NCBI RefSeq assembly: GCF_002995785.1 | Contig: NZ_PVXO01000007.1 | Span: 1-47,219 of the forward strand | Origin: Clostridium liquoris | Lineage (GTDB): Bacteria; Bacillota; Clostridia; Clostridiales; Clostridiaceae | Direction of reading: 5' to 3' | Length of the DNA stretch: 47,219 nt | Shown: in pieces, positions 17,748-26,820 of the stretch | Layout: each line of letters begins with the position of its first letter | Numbering within the stretch: the first letter of the stretch is position 1 | The notes under the pieces: model-generated | What the model was told of the DNA's origin: nothing | Database searches by the model: none | What the model saw: only the letters and a program-made list of their open reading frames with translations | Translations under genes and position numbers: made by a program

Positions 17748-19735
17748 TTCTCTTCACCTTCCATTAAGTATTTATCTATAGCATTTTCTAACTTTTCAAC
17801 TGCTTCCTCAATTGAAACAGATTTAAGCTTAGCTCCAGCCATAGTCATGTGTCCTCCACCACCTAAAGATTCTAGTAGTACCTGTACATTTATATCACCT
17901 AAGGATCTGCCACTTATTAAAACTTCATCTCCTATTTTAACAAATACAAATGAGGAATGAATGCCTGTAATATTTAATAGCTCATCCGCTGCCTGTGCGG
18001 CTAATACAGAATCTTCTATTGTTGGCGGACATATAGCTATAGCTATTCCATTTGATACCTTAGCTGATTTTAATATTTCATATCTTTTTAGATAGGTATC
18101 CAAATCATCTGAAAATAATTTCTTAACATCTAAGGTATCTGCTCCTAATCTTCTTAAAAATGAAGCAGCTTCAAAAGTTCTAACACCTGTTTTAAAATAA
18201 AAATTCTTTGTATCAACACATATTCCTGCAAGTAATGCCTCTGCTTCAATACTCTTTAATTTAGGCTTCTCTACCATATATTGTATCATTTCTGTAACCA
18301 GCTCTGATGTTGATGAAGCATAGGGCTCTATATAACTTAAAAGCGCTCCTTCTATTGAATCAGTAGATTTTCTATGATGATCTATTATTACTAGCTTTTT
18401 TACCTTTTCAACTACCTTCATATTGTCTACATATCCTTTGCTATGAACATCTACTAATATTAAAATGCTATCTTCATCTATATTGTCTAATGCTTTAAAG
18501 CTATCTATAAAAGTATTGCCATATTCCTTTTCTGATTTAAGTCTTTCCATCATAGGTTTAATGCTATTATTTATTCCATCTAATATAATATAACATTCTT
18601 TATTTAAAAGTTTAACAGTGCTATATATTCCAACAGCAGATCCTAAACAATCTATATCTGCATTTACATGTCCCATTATAAATACCTTATTGCTTTCATT
18701 AATTAAATCCACTAATGCATGAGCTATAACCCTTGCTCTTACCTTAGTCTTTTTTTCAACTTCCTTTGTCTTTCCTCCATAAAAAGCTAGCCTTTCTCCA
18801 CTTTTTACTACTGCCTGATCTCCTCCTCTGCCTAAAGCTAATTCTTTAGCAGATGCTGCATAACTTTGGTTTTCTAATGGGGTATTTCCTCCCCTTCCTA
18901 TACCTATGCTTAATGTTACAGTAAGCTTGTTTCCCATGTTTATTTCTCTTACAGAATCCAATATATCAAATTTTTTTTCCATTTCCTTTTGTATATACTT
19001 ATCTTGTATAGAAAGTATATACTTACTAGATCCATATTTTTTTAACATGGCATTTAAACTTTGAGCATAACTATTTATATTTCTTTCAATTTCCGCAATA
19101 ATTAAAGGTTTTTTATCCTCTTCTGTAGTTTTTATAACATCATCTAAATTATCTACTTCTATAAGCATTACGGTTTCTTTATTTTCATCTATACTTTTTA
19201 CTACATTATACATGTCAGTTATATCACACAAATAAACCAATATTATTTTATCTTTAGTTCCTTTTCCTTTATCAGTTTCAATTATATTAGTATATATATC
19301 ATAATAATTATTCATTATATGTGCACATTTAATATGACTCTTTCTACCATCTAATACTTGCTTTAAATTAAACTCATTAATAACTTCAGTAATATTCTTC
19401 TCTAATACATCTTTACCCTCAATTGTTAATGAAAAGTTTTGGTTATACCATAATATATTACCATTTTCCCCTACAATGATCATAGGTAGAGGTAATTTTA
19501 ATAATGTATTTCTTGTAGCATCATCCATTTTAGCTGAAAAATTCTCAATGAACTTTTTCCATTCTGTTTTTCTTGTTTTATTATTTTTTATATTGTATAT
19601 AACCAATATTGAATAAAGGGATATTGCTAATATTCCTAATTCAGTATTGTAATACATAAGGGTTAATATAAGAACTGCTATTATTAACATATATCTCTTA
19701 TTAGATGTAGTAAAATAATTATATTTATTATCCAT
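17744..19735 (-). CDS. gdpP: Cyclic-di-AMP phosphodiesterase GdpP
   Basis: A 663-residue membrane-bound c-di-AMP hydrolase. Two transmembrane segments lie at about 13-50, then a PAS-like domain (about 70-165), a degenerate GGDEF domain (about 170-305), and DHH/DHHA1 domains (about 335-655). DHH metal motifs are visible: [22 protein letters not shown] and VIIDHHRKS; the C-terminal [13 protein letters not shown] is the DHHA1 signature. It degrades c-di-AMP to pApA, affecting cell-wall and potassium homeostasis. Size and order match B. subtilis GdpP, as does the neighbouring rplI. Four-base overlap with rplI; 12 nt after the yybS-like gene. Confidence 0.95.
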   Translation of the reverse strand: MDNKYNYFTTSNKRYMLIIAVLILTLMYYNTELGILAISLYSILVIYNIKNNKTRKTEWKKFIENFSAKMDDATRNTLLKLPLPMIIVGENGNILWYNQNFSLTIEGKDVLEKNITEVINEFNLKQVLDGRKSHIKCAHIMNNYYDIYTNIIETDKGKGTKDKIILVYLCDITDMYNVVKSIDENKETVMLIEVDNLDDVIKTTEEDKKPLIIAEIERNINSYAQSLNAMLKKYGSSKYILSIQDKYIQKEMEKKFDILDSVREINMGNKLTVTLSIGIGRGGNTPLENQSYAASAKELALGRGGDQAVVKSGERLAFYGGKTKEVEKKTKVRARVIAHALVDLINESNKVFIMGHVNADIDCLGSAVGIYSTVKLLNKECYIILDGINNSIKPMMERLKSEKEYGNTFIDSFKALDNIDEDSILILVDVHSKGYVDNMKVVEKVKKLVIIDHHRKSTDSIEGALLSYIEPYASSTSELVTEMIQYMVEKPKLKSIEAEALLAGICVDTKNFYFKTGVRTFEAASFLRRLGADTLDVKKLFSDDLDTYLKRYEILKSAKVSNGIAIAICPPTIEDSVLAAQAADELLNITGIHSSFVFVKIGDEVLISGRSLGDINVQVLLESLGGGGHMTMAGAKLKSVSIEEAVEKLENAIDKYLMEGEEK

Positions 19736-19747
19736 AACAAGCCCTCG

Positions 19748-20737
19748 CTATTTTGCTCCTAATTTTCTATTTGGATCTAATTTTCTAAAATCAAGTATTA
19801 CATCTGCTAACCCAAGCATAAAATATATCATTGCTAATGGAGAGAATAAAGTGAAAAGTATTATAAGCACTATAAAACCTTTACCTAAGTTAAATTTGTT
19901 TCTTAAATAATAAACTGCCACTGATAAGCCATTAATTAAAAAAGCATATTGTAATAATAATTCAGATGAACTTAATATATATTCTCCACCTTTTATATTC
20001 TGCCTTACAAGCAATACGCCTAAAAGCAAAAACATTGCTAAAATAGTGGCTACTTTTACATTTATATATATCTCTGTAAATTTAGGTATTCCTTTTATAT
20101 TATAACCCAATTTTCTAAGTATAAGCCTTGTAATAATATAAGTTAAATATGCAAATATAATTGAAGATACAATTAAAATAGCTGGCGTTAATTTTAATAT
20201 AAAATCTGCATTCATCATCTTTAAAGAATCTAAAAGTGGTTTTAGCTGTTCTTGACTTACCCCGACTTTTTTATAAAAATTTATTGCCATATTAAAAGAC
20301 TCATTAATTGCTTTTACCATTTCTTCAACAAATGCATTTATATTGCTTCCCGTTATTAATTTTATATATACAAAAATGTCTATTGTAGTGCCAATAAAAA
20401 ATGCTGATGATAAAAGTACTAACGTGGTTGAAATTTTTTTATCATTTTTTATACAATAACCCAAACTCATTCCAGCAAGTCCAAACATAATAGCCGATGT
20501 TAACCCCGAAAGAGGATTATATGTCATTCCTACCAAAATTCCACTTACCACTATAGAGATAATTGTAACTTTTGCATTGTGCCTTAAATATAGCACAGTA
20601 ACAGGTATGGGAAGTATGAACTTTCCTAAGATAGAAAATATGGGCAAGTAAATGCTCATTAAAGCTAAAATTACAATTAAAGTTGTGATAATACCTGCCT
20701 CTACTATGCTTTTTGTATTATAAACTCTATTATTCAT
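19748..20737 (-). CDS. YybS-like DUF2232 membrane protein
   Basis: A 329-residue polytopic membrane protein of the DUF2232 (YybS) family, with about eight hydrophobic segments (roughly 10-45, 48-95, 100-125, 175-210, 225-250, 258-280 and 285-315). The family resembles S-components of ECF transporters and lies beside gdpP and rplI in many Firmicutes; the ligand is unknown. I chose the ATG at 20737 because GGAGG lies 5 nt before it. The upstream ATG at 20752 overlaps the MazG-like stop codon (ATGA) but has only a weak ribosome site. Either start keeps it coupled to the preceding gene. Confidence 0.82.
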   Translation of the reverse strand: MNNRVYNTKSIVEAGIITTLIVILALMSIYLPIFSILGKFILPIPVTVLYLRHNAKVTIISIVVSGILVGMTYNPLSGLTSAIMFGLAGMSLGYCIKNDKKISTTLVLLSSAFFIGTTIDIFVYIKLITGSNINAFVEEMVKAINESFNMAINFYKKVGVSQEQLKPLLDSLKMMNADFILKLTPAILIVSSIIFAYLTYIITRLILRKLGYNIKGIPKFTEIYINVKVATILAMFLLLGVLLVRQNIKGGEYILSSSELLLQYAFLINGLSVAVYYLRNKFNLGKGFIVLIILFTLFSPLAMIYFMLGLADVILDFRKLDPNRKLGAK

Positions 20738-20748
20738 ATTTTCCTCCA

Positions 20749-21066
20749 TCATTGTCTTTCTTTAAGATGAGCATAAAGTCTACTTAAGTCTTTCCCTTCT
20801 TTTTCTATTTCATCATCTTCAACAATACCCATCTTTAATTTTTTCTTTATGTTTTCATCTACTGCAGTGTATGAATACCCTAATCTCTCCGCTAATATAT
20901 ACAAAACAATTATTGCCCCGGAAATACAATCGAGTATAGCCCCTTGAGCTATATTACTCCCTCTGGTTAATAGTTTAAAAAAATCTCCTATTATACATAA
21001 AAGTTCTGCCTTAAGTTCCTCTATTACCTGTATATTCCTCATTATATTAAACCCATCCTTTTTCAT
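20749..21066 (-). CDS. MazG-like family protein
   Basis: A 105-residue protein of the clostridial MazG-like family, related to all-alpha NTP pyrophosphatases. The N-terminal two-thirds is helical (IEELKAELLCIIGDFFKLL, then a hydrophobic ILDCISGAIIVLYILAERLG), and the C-terminus is charged and ends in RLYAHLKERQ. The canonical ExxE...ExxD metal motif is not fully evident, so catalytic activity is uncertain. It heads the leftward mazG-yybS-gdpP-rplI-lon-dnaB run. AAAGGGGAGG precedes its ATG at 21066. Confidence 0.72.
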   Translation of the reverse strand: MKKDGFNIMRNIQVIEELKAELLCIIGDFFKLLTRGSNIAQGAILDCISGAIIVLYILAERLGYSYTAVDENIKKKLKMGIVEDDEIEKEGKDLSRLYAHLKERQ

Positions 21067-21305
21067 GGAAACCTCCCCTTTTAAACCATATATATATTTA
21101 TAATATTATCACCTATCCATTTCTTATAATATCCATTTTATTTTGTATATACCTTAATTATATGTTTACTATCAATATTTTACAATATAAAATTAAAAGG
21201 GTCTATTCTATTACGCTAATTAAAATAGGCCCCCTAAATCCAAGAACTCTGTTTATAAAAAAAAGGAAATGCGTAACATTCCCTCTTATGTTTATATGAA
21301 ATTAA
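21067..21305 (-). other. Intergenic region with tandem hairpins after rpsR
   Basis: No gene is seen. On the minus strand the first hairpin is the rpsR terminator (21258-21282). A second (about 21198-21237; GGGCCTATT against AATAGACCC, one mismatch, then TTTTAATTTT) may be a back-up terminator or attenuator. The AT-rich remainder could hold the MazG-like promoter, but no strong -35/-10 pair stands out. Confidence 0.5.
21258..21282 (-). terminator. Terminator after rpsR
   Basis: Minus strand GGAATG-TTACG-CATTTCC (one bulge) followed by T8, about 24 nt after the rpsR stop. Confidence 0.75.
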
Positions 21306-21572
21306 TTATTCTGTTGTAAATGGTAATAATGCTATATTTCTTGCTCTCTTTATAGCATCAGTTAATTCTCTTTGATGCTTAGCACAGTTTCCAGAAATTC
21401 TTCTAGGAAGAATCTTTCCTCTTTCTGTTATATATTTTCTTAATTTATTTATATCTTTATAATCAATACATTCTGATTTATCTACACAGAAAGAACAAAC
21501 CTTCTTCTTTGCTCTTCTCATTCTTGCTCCGCCTTTTCTTGCACCAGCGTCTCTTCCAGTTTCTCTACTCAT
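21306..21572 (-). CDS. rpsR: 30S ribosomal protein S18 (zinc-binding form)
   Basis: An 88-residue S18, partner of S6 on the platform of the small subunit. It keeps cysteines in [11 protein letters not shown] and again in SGNCAKHQ, so it is the 'C+' zinc-ribbon form, consistent with a strict anaerobe. The core [16 protein letters not shown] and C-terminal [19 protein letters not shown] are canonical. GGAGG precedes the ATG at 21572. It is the last gene of rpsF-ssb-rpsR, 18 nt after ssb. Confidence 0.97.
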   Translation of the reverse strand: MSRETGRDAGARKGGARMRRAKKKVCSFCVDKSECIDYKDINKLRKYITERGKILPRRISGNCAKHQRELTDAIKRARNIALLPFTTE

Positions 21573-21590
21573 TTCATTCCCTCCTTACAC

Positions 21591-22025
21591 TTAAAATGGA
21601 ATCTCTCCATCATCTACTGGTGTGATATCATCACCATAAGATCCACTATCAAACCCTGATGATGGATTAGATTTAAATCCTTCATTTTGAGATTCACCGG
21701 GTTGCTTATTTCCCCATTCTAGGAATTGAACTTCGTCCGCAACTACCTCAGTGACATATCGTCTTATTCCATCTTTTCCTTCATAATTTCTTGTTTGAAT
21801 TCTACCACTAACTCCAATAAGCTTTCCTTTACTCATGTAGTTTGCCGTAGACTCGGCTTGTTTTCCCCATACTACTACAGGGATAAAATCAGCCTCTCTT
21901 GTACCGTCTTTAGAAAATCTTCTATCTACGGCCAATGTAAAGGTGGTAACAGCTGTCCCAGCACCAGGAGTAAATTTAAGTTCTGGGTCCTTGGTTAATC
22001 TACCAATTATAACAACCTTATTCAT
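21591..22025 (-). CDS. ssb: Single-stranded DNA-binding protein
   Basis: A 144-residue SSB with an N-terminal OB fold ([40 protein letters not shown]) to about residue 105. A Gly/Ser/Asn-rich linker follows, and the acidic tip DDGEIPF that docks partner proteins. It coats single strands during replication and repair. It lies between rpsF and rpsR, the conserved Firmicute order, 11 nt after rpsF. Confidence 0.97.
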   Translation of the reverse strand: MNKVVIIGRLTKDPELKFTPGAGTAVTTFTLAVDRRFSKDGTREADFIPVVVWGKQAESTANYMSKGKLIGVSGRIQTRNYEGKDGIRRYVTEVVADEVQFLEWGNKQPGESQNEGFKSNPSSGFDSGSYGDDITPVDDGEIPF

Positions 22026-22036
22026 TAAAACACCAC

Positions 22037-22324
22037 CTATTTTTCATCTTTAACAATGATATGTCTGATAACTGAATCATTGATTCTAAATAATCTGTCT
22101 AATTCCTTTGGCAATTGTGGTTCAGCAGAAAAGTTCACTAATGTATAGTAACCTTCATTAACTTTTTCTATTTCATAAGCAAGCTTTCTCTTGCCCCATA
22201 AATCAACGTTTTCTACTACTCCACCAGCATTTTCAATAACACCCTTAAATTTATCAACAGCAGCATTAACAGCTTCCTCGTCTAATGATGGATGTAGTAT
22301 AAATATTGTTTCATATTTTCTCAT
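22037..22324 (-). CDS. rpsF: 30S ribosomal protein S6
   Basis: A 95-residue S6 ([19 protein letters not shown] start; [22 protein letters not shown] centre; [14 protein letters not shown] end), which forms a heterodimer with S18 and binds the central domain of 16S rRNA. It is first in rpsF-ssb-rpsR and is preceded by a hairpin leader that fits the S6:S18 autoregulatory motif. The ATG at 22324 follows a strong GGAGGAGG. Confidence 0.97.
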   Translation of the reverse strand: MRKYETIFILHPSLDEEAVNAAVDKFKGVIENAGGVVENVDLWGKRKLAYEIEKVNEGYYTLVNFSAEPQLPKELDRLFRINDSVIRHIIVKDEK

Positions 22325-22335
22325 TAGAATTCACC

Positions 22336-22382
22336 TCCTCCCCTTGGACTAACGGCTGTGGTTTCCACAGCAGGGACTACGA
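22336..22382 (-). promoter_or_regulatory. S6:S18-type autoregulatory leader of rpsF
   Basis: On the minus strand the leader forms a 7-bp hairpin GCTGTGG-AAA-CCACAGC (22355-22371). It is closed below by CCCT/AGGG, with an asymmetric 3' internal loop that begins with the C of a CCG triplet. This matches the known rpsF leader that mimics the S6:S18 site in 16S rRNA. The lower stem reaches into the AGGGGAGGAGG ribosome site, so binding could block translation. Confidence 0.7.
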
Positions 22383-22421
22383 AACATTTTATCACTAAAG
22401 AAAATAAAAAGCAATATGTTT

Positions 22422-22631
22422 TTATTTATTATTTTCTAATTCTTCACCAGTTTTGATTACTTTTTTCATATCTTTTTCGAATTTACTTCTTTCAAGCATT
22501 ATGATTCTACTACATCCGCAGCATTTTATTTTAATATCTGCTCCCATTCTTATTATTTTCCATTCTTTACTTCCACAAGGGTGGGTCTTTTTCATTTCAA
22601 CTATATCTCCAATATTAAAAACTTTAGCCAT
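22422..22631 (-). CDS. DUF951 domain protein
   Basis: A 69-residue protein of the DUF951 family: GDIVEMKKTHPCGSKEWKI followed by GADIKIKCCGCSRIIMLER. The Cys pattern (HPCG and CCGC) suggests a small metal-binding or nucleic-acid-binding beta-barrel, but no role is established. It follows mscS directly (one base between stop and start) and precedes the rpsF leader, an arrangement common in Firmicutes. Confidence 0.88.
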   Translation of the reverse strand: MAKVFNIGDIVEMKKTHPCGSKEWKIIRMGADIKIKCCGCSRIIMLERSKFEKDMKKVIKTGEELENNK

Positions 22632-22632
22632 A

Positions 22633-23505
22633 CTATTCCTCCTTTGATATTCTTATCATTGGGTATGCTCTTCTTATATTTTCTTTATCAAGCTCATCTT
22701 TTATTTTTTTTCTTAGTTCTATTTCTACATCCCATTGTGTCATAGGTTTAGCCTTTCCAACTATTCTAATTGTAGTACCTGTTTCTTTGAGCTGAGTTAT
22801 CCCCAAAACATCAGGCCCATCAACTACGTTTTTATTTTCCTTTTTAAACTTCTCACAGGTTTCCTTTATTACTAAAATTGCCTTATCTGCATTTTCATCA
22901 TTAGCTATATCTATGTCCACTAATATTCTAATGTTACCCCTGGAATGATTTGTAACCTCCCTAATAGAACCATTAGGAATTATATATAGATCTCCATTGA
23001 AATCTCTTATTCTTGTAATCCTCAGTTCTATACTTTCGACAATTCCACCTTTATCTTGTATGGTTACATAATCTCCCACAGCATATTGATCCTCAAATAA
23101 TATAAAAAATCCATTTATTATATCCTTTACAAGGTTTTGTGCCCCAAACCCTATAGCTACACCACCTATACTTGCAAAGGTCAATCCTTGTATACCAAAA
23201 AGTATTTCCGTAATTATAAATATCCCAAAAAAGTAAACAGAATATTTAAGTATACTTTTTGAAACAGCACCCAAAGTCTTAGATTTTTTCTCATCTAGTG
23301 AAAATCTCATTTTACTTTGTTTTTCAACAAATCTATTTATAATTTTATTTCCTATTTTTATTATTATATACATTAATATAAGTACAATAATAACTCTTAT
23401 TATATCACCTATAATGTTATTAATGGATTTGTATATATCCTCTTTTTTTATAAAATCTAAAAGCTTAGACCACTGTATATTGAGCAAAAATACTTTATCC
23501 CTCAT
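22633..23505 (-). CDS. Small-conductance mechanosensitive channel, MscS family
   Basis: A 290-residue MscS-type channel that opens under membrane tension to release solutes. Transmembrane segments lie at about 29-50, 70-90 and 95-125; the third, pore-lining one carries the Gly/Ala pattern ASIGGVAIGFGAQNLVKDIINGFFIL. The beta domain follows (GDYVTIQDKGGIVESIELRITRIRDFNGDLYIIPNG), then the mixed C-terminal domain. Size is like B. subtilis YkuT. A GAGGTGA site lies rather far (about 13 nt) from the ATG at 23505, so the exact start is less sure. Confidence 0.92.
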   Translation of the reverse strand: MRDKVFLLNIQWSKLLDFIKKEDIYKSINNIIGDIIRVIIVLILMYIIIKIGNKIINRFVEKQSKMRFSLDEKKSKTLGAVSKSILKYSVYFFGIFIITEILFGIQGLTFASIGGVAIGFGAQNLVKDIINGFFILFEDQYAVGDYVTIQDKGGIVESIELRITRIRDFNGDLYIIPNGSIREVTNHSRGNIRILVDIDIANDENADKAILVIKETCEKFKKENKNVVDGPDVLGITQLKETGTTIRIVGKAKPMTQWDVEIELRKKIKDELDKENIRRAYPMIRISKEE

Positions 23506-23551
23506 TAATATAGTTAATTCACCTCATTATTTTAATTTTTATTGTCTATGT

Positions 23552-23806
23552 TTAAATATATAGTCTATAAGAGGAGTCTTCCTCTACATAAATATTTTTT
23601 ATTTTAATTTTACCCTGTTCTTTAAGTTTTACAATCTTTTCTACATAAGGGTTTTCTATTCTTATGCCTATGCCGCAACTTTTAGTTATACTTGTGGGAG
23701 TAGGCATAATTACTAAGGGAATGTTATATCCCTTTAGCACATTCTCACCTTCCATAGCTTCCAAAGTATTATTAAAAATTAAAAGATAATAATTATCCAA
23801 TTTCAT
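23552..23806 (-). CDS. DUF3343 domain protein (putative Se/S-metabolism partner)
   Basis: An 84-residue protein matching DUF3343: YYLLIFNNTLEAMEGENVL, then IPLVIMPTPTSITKSCGIGIRIE with a conserved-looking CG. The family is regularly found with yedF and cysteine-desulfurase-like genes, suggesting sulfur or selenium carrier chemistry, but no activity is known. A GGAGG abuts the ATG at 23806 with no spacer, while an in-frame TTG at 23800 has a 6-nt spacer and may be the true start. It lies 10 nt after yedF. Confidence 0.8.
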   Translation of the reverse strand: MKLDNYYLLIFNNTLEAMEGENVLKGYNIPLVIMPTPTSITKSCGIGIRIENPYVEKIVKLKEQGKIKIKNIYVEEDSSYRLYI

Positions 23807-23816
23807 CCTCCATACA

Positions 23817-24404
23817 TTATAATTTTATAGTGTTATTAGAATTACCCATTTTTTCTACTATAGTGTACATATTTGATATCTCTCCAACTTCTAGCTTATC
23901 CTTTAAATTATAATAATCTAAACACATTCCACAACTCAATATATTAGAACCCCTTTCTTGAAGTTTTGTCAGACTATCTAATACCTCTGAACCTTTAGTA
24001 GTTAGCAATACTCCACTATTTAAAAATATTATATTTTCAGGTATTTTATCACTTTCTGATAATGCAAACATATAACTCTTCATTAACATTGTTCCTAGTT
24101 CCTTACTACCTTCTCCAAATTCATTAGTAGAAATAACTAAGGTAACTGTCCCGTTATTAAAACTTATATCTTCACATTTACACTGTAATTCTTTATTTGC
24201 AATTATTCTATAATATCCTTCCCTTTGTTCTTTCAACTCTACTTTATATCCAATATTTTTGCAATATTTTAATATATTATTTTTTGCAATTTCATTGTCA
24301 ACTATTATTTCTCCTTCACCCTCATTAATAGACTCAAAGTATTTTTTTGTTTGAATCACTGGTTCAGGACACTTTAATCCCCTACAATCTATAATTTTAC
24401 TCAT
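23817..24404 (-). CDS. yedF: Selenium/sulfur metabolism protein YedF
   Basis: A 195-residue two-domain protein. The N-terminal SirA/TusA-like domain (MSKIIDCRGLKCPEPVIQTK) has the CPxP motif whose cysteine carries sulfur in TusA. The C-terminal DsrE-like domain (about 85-190) contains FLNSGVLLTTKGSEVLDSL and SCGMCLDYYNLKDKL with a CxxC. Fused YedF proteins track with selenium use in many genomes. It is transcribed with DUF3343 and divergently from a cysteine-desulfurase-like gene, a common trio. selD or selenoprotein genes are not in the window, so the selenium link is inference. Confidence 0.85.
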   Translation of the reverse strand: MSKIIDCRGLKCPEPVIQTKKYFESINEGEGEIIVDNEIAKNNILKYCKNIGYKVELKEQREGYYRIIANKELQCKCEDISFNNGTVTLVISTNEFGEGSKELGTMLMKSYMFALSESDKIPENIIFLNSGVLLTTKGSEVLDSLTKLQERGSNILSCGMCLDYYNLKDKLEVGEISNMYTIVEKMGNSNNTIKL

Positions 24405-24442
24405 TTAATATTCCTCCATAATGCAATTTTAAAATTTTATTC

Positions 24443-24471
24443 TATAGTATATAATGTAATATTATACTATA
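24443..24471. promoter_or_regulatory. Inverted repeat in the yedF / desulfurase divergent promoter
   Basis: TATAGTATA (24443-24451) and TATACTATA (24463-24471) form a perfect 9-bp inverted repeat with 20-bp centre spacing. The right arm overlaps a TATAAT (24468-24473). A shared operator is possible; AT-richness makes chance plausible. Confidence 0.35.
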
Positions 24472-24550
24472 ATTATAGCAAATACATGATAAAGATAATA
24501 AATTTATAACTAATATTTTAAATTTGTTACTTATAAGGGAGCTGATTGTT

Positions 24551-25705
24551 ATAAAAGTATATTTAGACAATGCTGCTACTACTTTTCCAAAACCAGACTG
24601 CGTATATGACGGAATGTTATACTATATGAAAAACATTGGCGCAAGTTCTGGCAGAGGGGCTTATTCTAGTGCATTAGAAAGTAGTAGAATTGTATATAAT
24701 TGCAGAAAAATAATAGGCGAATTTTTTAATTTTAACAAAATAGAAAACATAATTTTTACCTCTAATATTACTACCTCATTAAACATATTATTGAAATCCA
24801 TAATAAAGGACAATTGGCATATAATAACCTCCTCAATGGAGCATAACTCTGTATTAAGGCCATTAAGCTCAATTTCAAAATTAAAGAATGTTGAGGTTGA
24901 CATAATACAATGTTCTCCTAATGGAATAATCCCTATAGAAGAATTTAAAAAGAAAATAAAAAATAATACTAAACTTGTGGTAATGTCCCATGCTTCAAAT
25001 ATAATTGGTTCCATACAGCCATTAGAAGAAATAGGCCGCATATGTAAAGAAAAAGGTATATACTTTATTGTTGATTCTGCTCAAACTGCTGGAGTAATTC
25101 CTTTAGACTTCAGTAAATTAAATTGCAGTGCCTTAGCTTTTACCGGTCATAAAGGTCTATTAGGTCCTCAAGGAACTGGTGGTTTTATAATATCTGATGA
25201 ACTAAATGAAGAAGCATTACCATTCATAGAAGGCGGCACAGGCAGCGATTCTGAGAATATATTTCAGCCTACATTTTTGCCAGATAAATTTGAAAGTGGA
25301 ACTTTAAATACACCAGGTATAGCGGGATTATACTATGGAATAAATTTTATTAAAAATACAGGTATTGAATATATTCATGAAAAGGAAATATATCTATTTA
25401 AAGCATTTTTAGAAAAGTTAATGAACATGGATTTTATAAAAATTTATGGATATGACAAAAGTATTTCTTATGTTCCAACCATATCAATCCATTTTAAGGA
25501 TATTGAAAATTCAGTGTTATCTTATATATTAGATAGTGAATTTGGTATAGAAACACGAACAGGTCTACATTGTGCTCCATTGGCACATAAAACCATTGGT
25601 ACTTTCCCTAATGGAACTGTAAGGTTTAGTTTAGGATTTTTTAATACAATTGAGGATATAAACTATACTATAGATAGCTTATATAATATATGGAAAAGGA
25701 AGTGA
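24551..25705 (+). CDS. Class V aminotransferase / cysteine-desulfurase-like protein
   Basis: A PLP enzyme of about 384 residues in the cysteine desulfurase family (CsdB/SufS-like). Seen: VYLDNAATTFPKP at the N-terminus, SMEHNSVLRPL, VDSAQTAGVIPLD, the PLP lysine in FTGHKGLLGPQGTGG, and the active-site cysteine in RTGLHCAPLAH. It would mobilise sulfur or selenium from cysteine or selenocysteine, matching divergent yedF/DUF3343. The start is odd: the Shine-Dalgarno AAGGGAG (24535-24541) points to ATA at 24551, exactly where relatives begin (M)KVYLDN. In-frame ATT (24545) and CTG (24542) lie closer; the only standard start, TTG at 24524, is upstream of the ribosome site. The start is therefore uncertain. 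Confidence 0.87.
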   Translation: MKVYLDNAATTFPKPDCVYDGMLYYMKNIGASSGRGAYSSALESSRIVYNCRKIIGEFFNFNKIENIIFTSNITTSLNILLKSIIKDNWHIITSSMEHNSVLRPLSSISKLKNVEVDIIQCSPNGIIPIEEFKKKIKNNTKLVVMSHASNIIGSIQPLEEIGRICKEKGIYFIVDSAQTAGVIPLDFSKLNCSALAFTGHKGLLGPQGTGGFIISDELNEEALPFIEGGTGSDSENIFQPTFLPDKFESGTLNTPGIAGLYYGINFIKNTGIEYIHEKEIYLFKAFLEKLMNMDFIKIYGYDKSISYVPTISIHFKDIENSVLSYILDSEFGIETRTGLHCAPLAHKTIGTFPNGTVRFSLGFFNTIEDINYTIDSLYNIWKRK

Positions 25706-25709
25706 ATAA

Positions 25710-26765
25710 ATGGATAGATTTATAGAAAAGTTTGATAAAATTATTCTTTTTTTTATTATATATACTCTTGTATTTTTAGTATTTTTTAAAGCCTTAAATT
25801 ATGCATTACCCTTTGTACTAGCTTTTATTTTTTCTTTAATTCTAAAAAAGCCTACAGAATTATTAATTAGCAAATTTAAAATAAAAAAAGGCATTGCATC
25901 TTTAATTACTACTTTAATATTTTTTACACTTATAATACTACTATTATCTCTAGGAATAGCTTCTCTAACTAAGGAAGCTATTCAGCTAGGCAAAAACACT
26001 CAAAATTATTTATCTAATAATTCAAATAATATATATAATTTTTTTCAAAACCTAAATATCTATTATAATAATTTAGATCCATCAATAATTAATGCAATAG
26101 AAAATACTTTACTTAGTTCAGTATCTAAAATTTCAAATCTTACTATGTTAATTACAAGTAAAATTGTTCAAGGTGTAATTTCTTTTTTAACATATATACC
26201 GTATTTATTCATGGTTATATTATTTACATTGCTTTCAACCTACTTCTTTACTAAAGATCTTACATCTGCAAAAAACAAATTTTTAAGCCATGTACCAACA
26301 GATAATCCTGATAGAATGCAATACATCTTTGCTCAATCCAAAAAGATGCTTGTAAATTATGCATTATCTTATTTATTGGTTATAAGCATTACTTTTATTG
26401 AGACTTTACTTGGTTTTTCAATTCTAAAGGTGAAGTATGCAGTTATATTAAGTATAATTGCTGCAATTTTTGATATACTGCCTATTCTAGGGATAGGAGG
26501 AATCTATATTCCATTGGCTTTAATTTATATGTTTATTCAGAAAGATTATTTTACATCTTTCGGCATACTTATTTGGTATATAGTAGTAACAGTAGTACGG
26601 CAAATACTTGAGCCTAAAATAGTATCCTCTTCTTTGGGAATACATCCAGTTGCAGTTTTAGCATCAATTTTTATTGGCTTAAAAGTAAATGGCCTTTCAG
26701 GAATGTTCTTTTGTATATTTTTAGTAGTATTTTATAAGGTCTTAAAAAGCGTGGAAGTATTATAA
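25710..26765 (+). CDS. ytvI: Sporulation integral membrane protein YtvI (AI-2E transporter family)
   Basis: A 351-residue membrane protein of the YtvI/AI-2E-transporter family, with hydrophobic segments at about 12-45, 63-85, 145-185, 213-235, 238-275, 285-300 and 310-345. The family's C-terminal block is visible (ILPILGIGGIYIPLALIYM; WYIVVTVVRQILEPKIVSSSLGIHPV). YtvI is a sporulation-linked membrane protein in Bacillus and clostridia; its cargo is unknown. It begins 4 nt after the desulfurase stop and ends before a terminator whose 3' arm doubles as the next gene's ribosome site. Confidence 0.88.
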   Translation: MDRFIEKFDKIILFFIIYTLVFLVFFKALNYALPFVLAFIFSLILKKPTELLISKFKIKKGIASLITTLIFFTLIILLLSLGIASLTKEAIQLGKNTQNYLSNNSNNIYNFFQNLNIYYNNLDPSIINAIENTLLSSVSKISNLTMLITSKIVQGVISFLTYIPYLFMVILFTLLSTYFFTKDLTSAKNKFLSHVPTDNPDRMQYIFAQSKKMLVNYALSYLLVISITFIETLLGFSILKVKYAVILSIIAAIFDILPILGIGGIYIPLALIYMFIQKDYFTSFGILIWYIVVTVVRQILEPKIVSSSLGIHPVAVLASIFIGLKVNGLSGMFFCIFLVVFYKVLKSVEVL

Positions 26766-26775
26766 CTAAATGTAT

Positions 26776-26820
26776 AAAAAACCTCCCCATGGATATAATT
26801 CCAAATGGGAGGTTTTTTTA
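26776..26820 (+). terminator. Terminator that doubles as the yyaC ribosome site
   Basis: AAAAAACCTCCC (26776-26787) pairs with GGGAGGTTTTTT (26807-26818): a 12-bp perfect stem, then T7. The GGGAGG of the 3' arm is the Shine-Dalgarno of yyaC and the T7 tract is its spacer to the ATG at 26820. The same bases therefore end ytvI RNA and would hide the ribosome site in read-through RNA. Confidence 0.8.
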
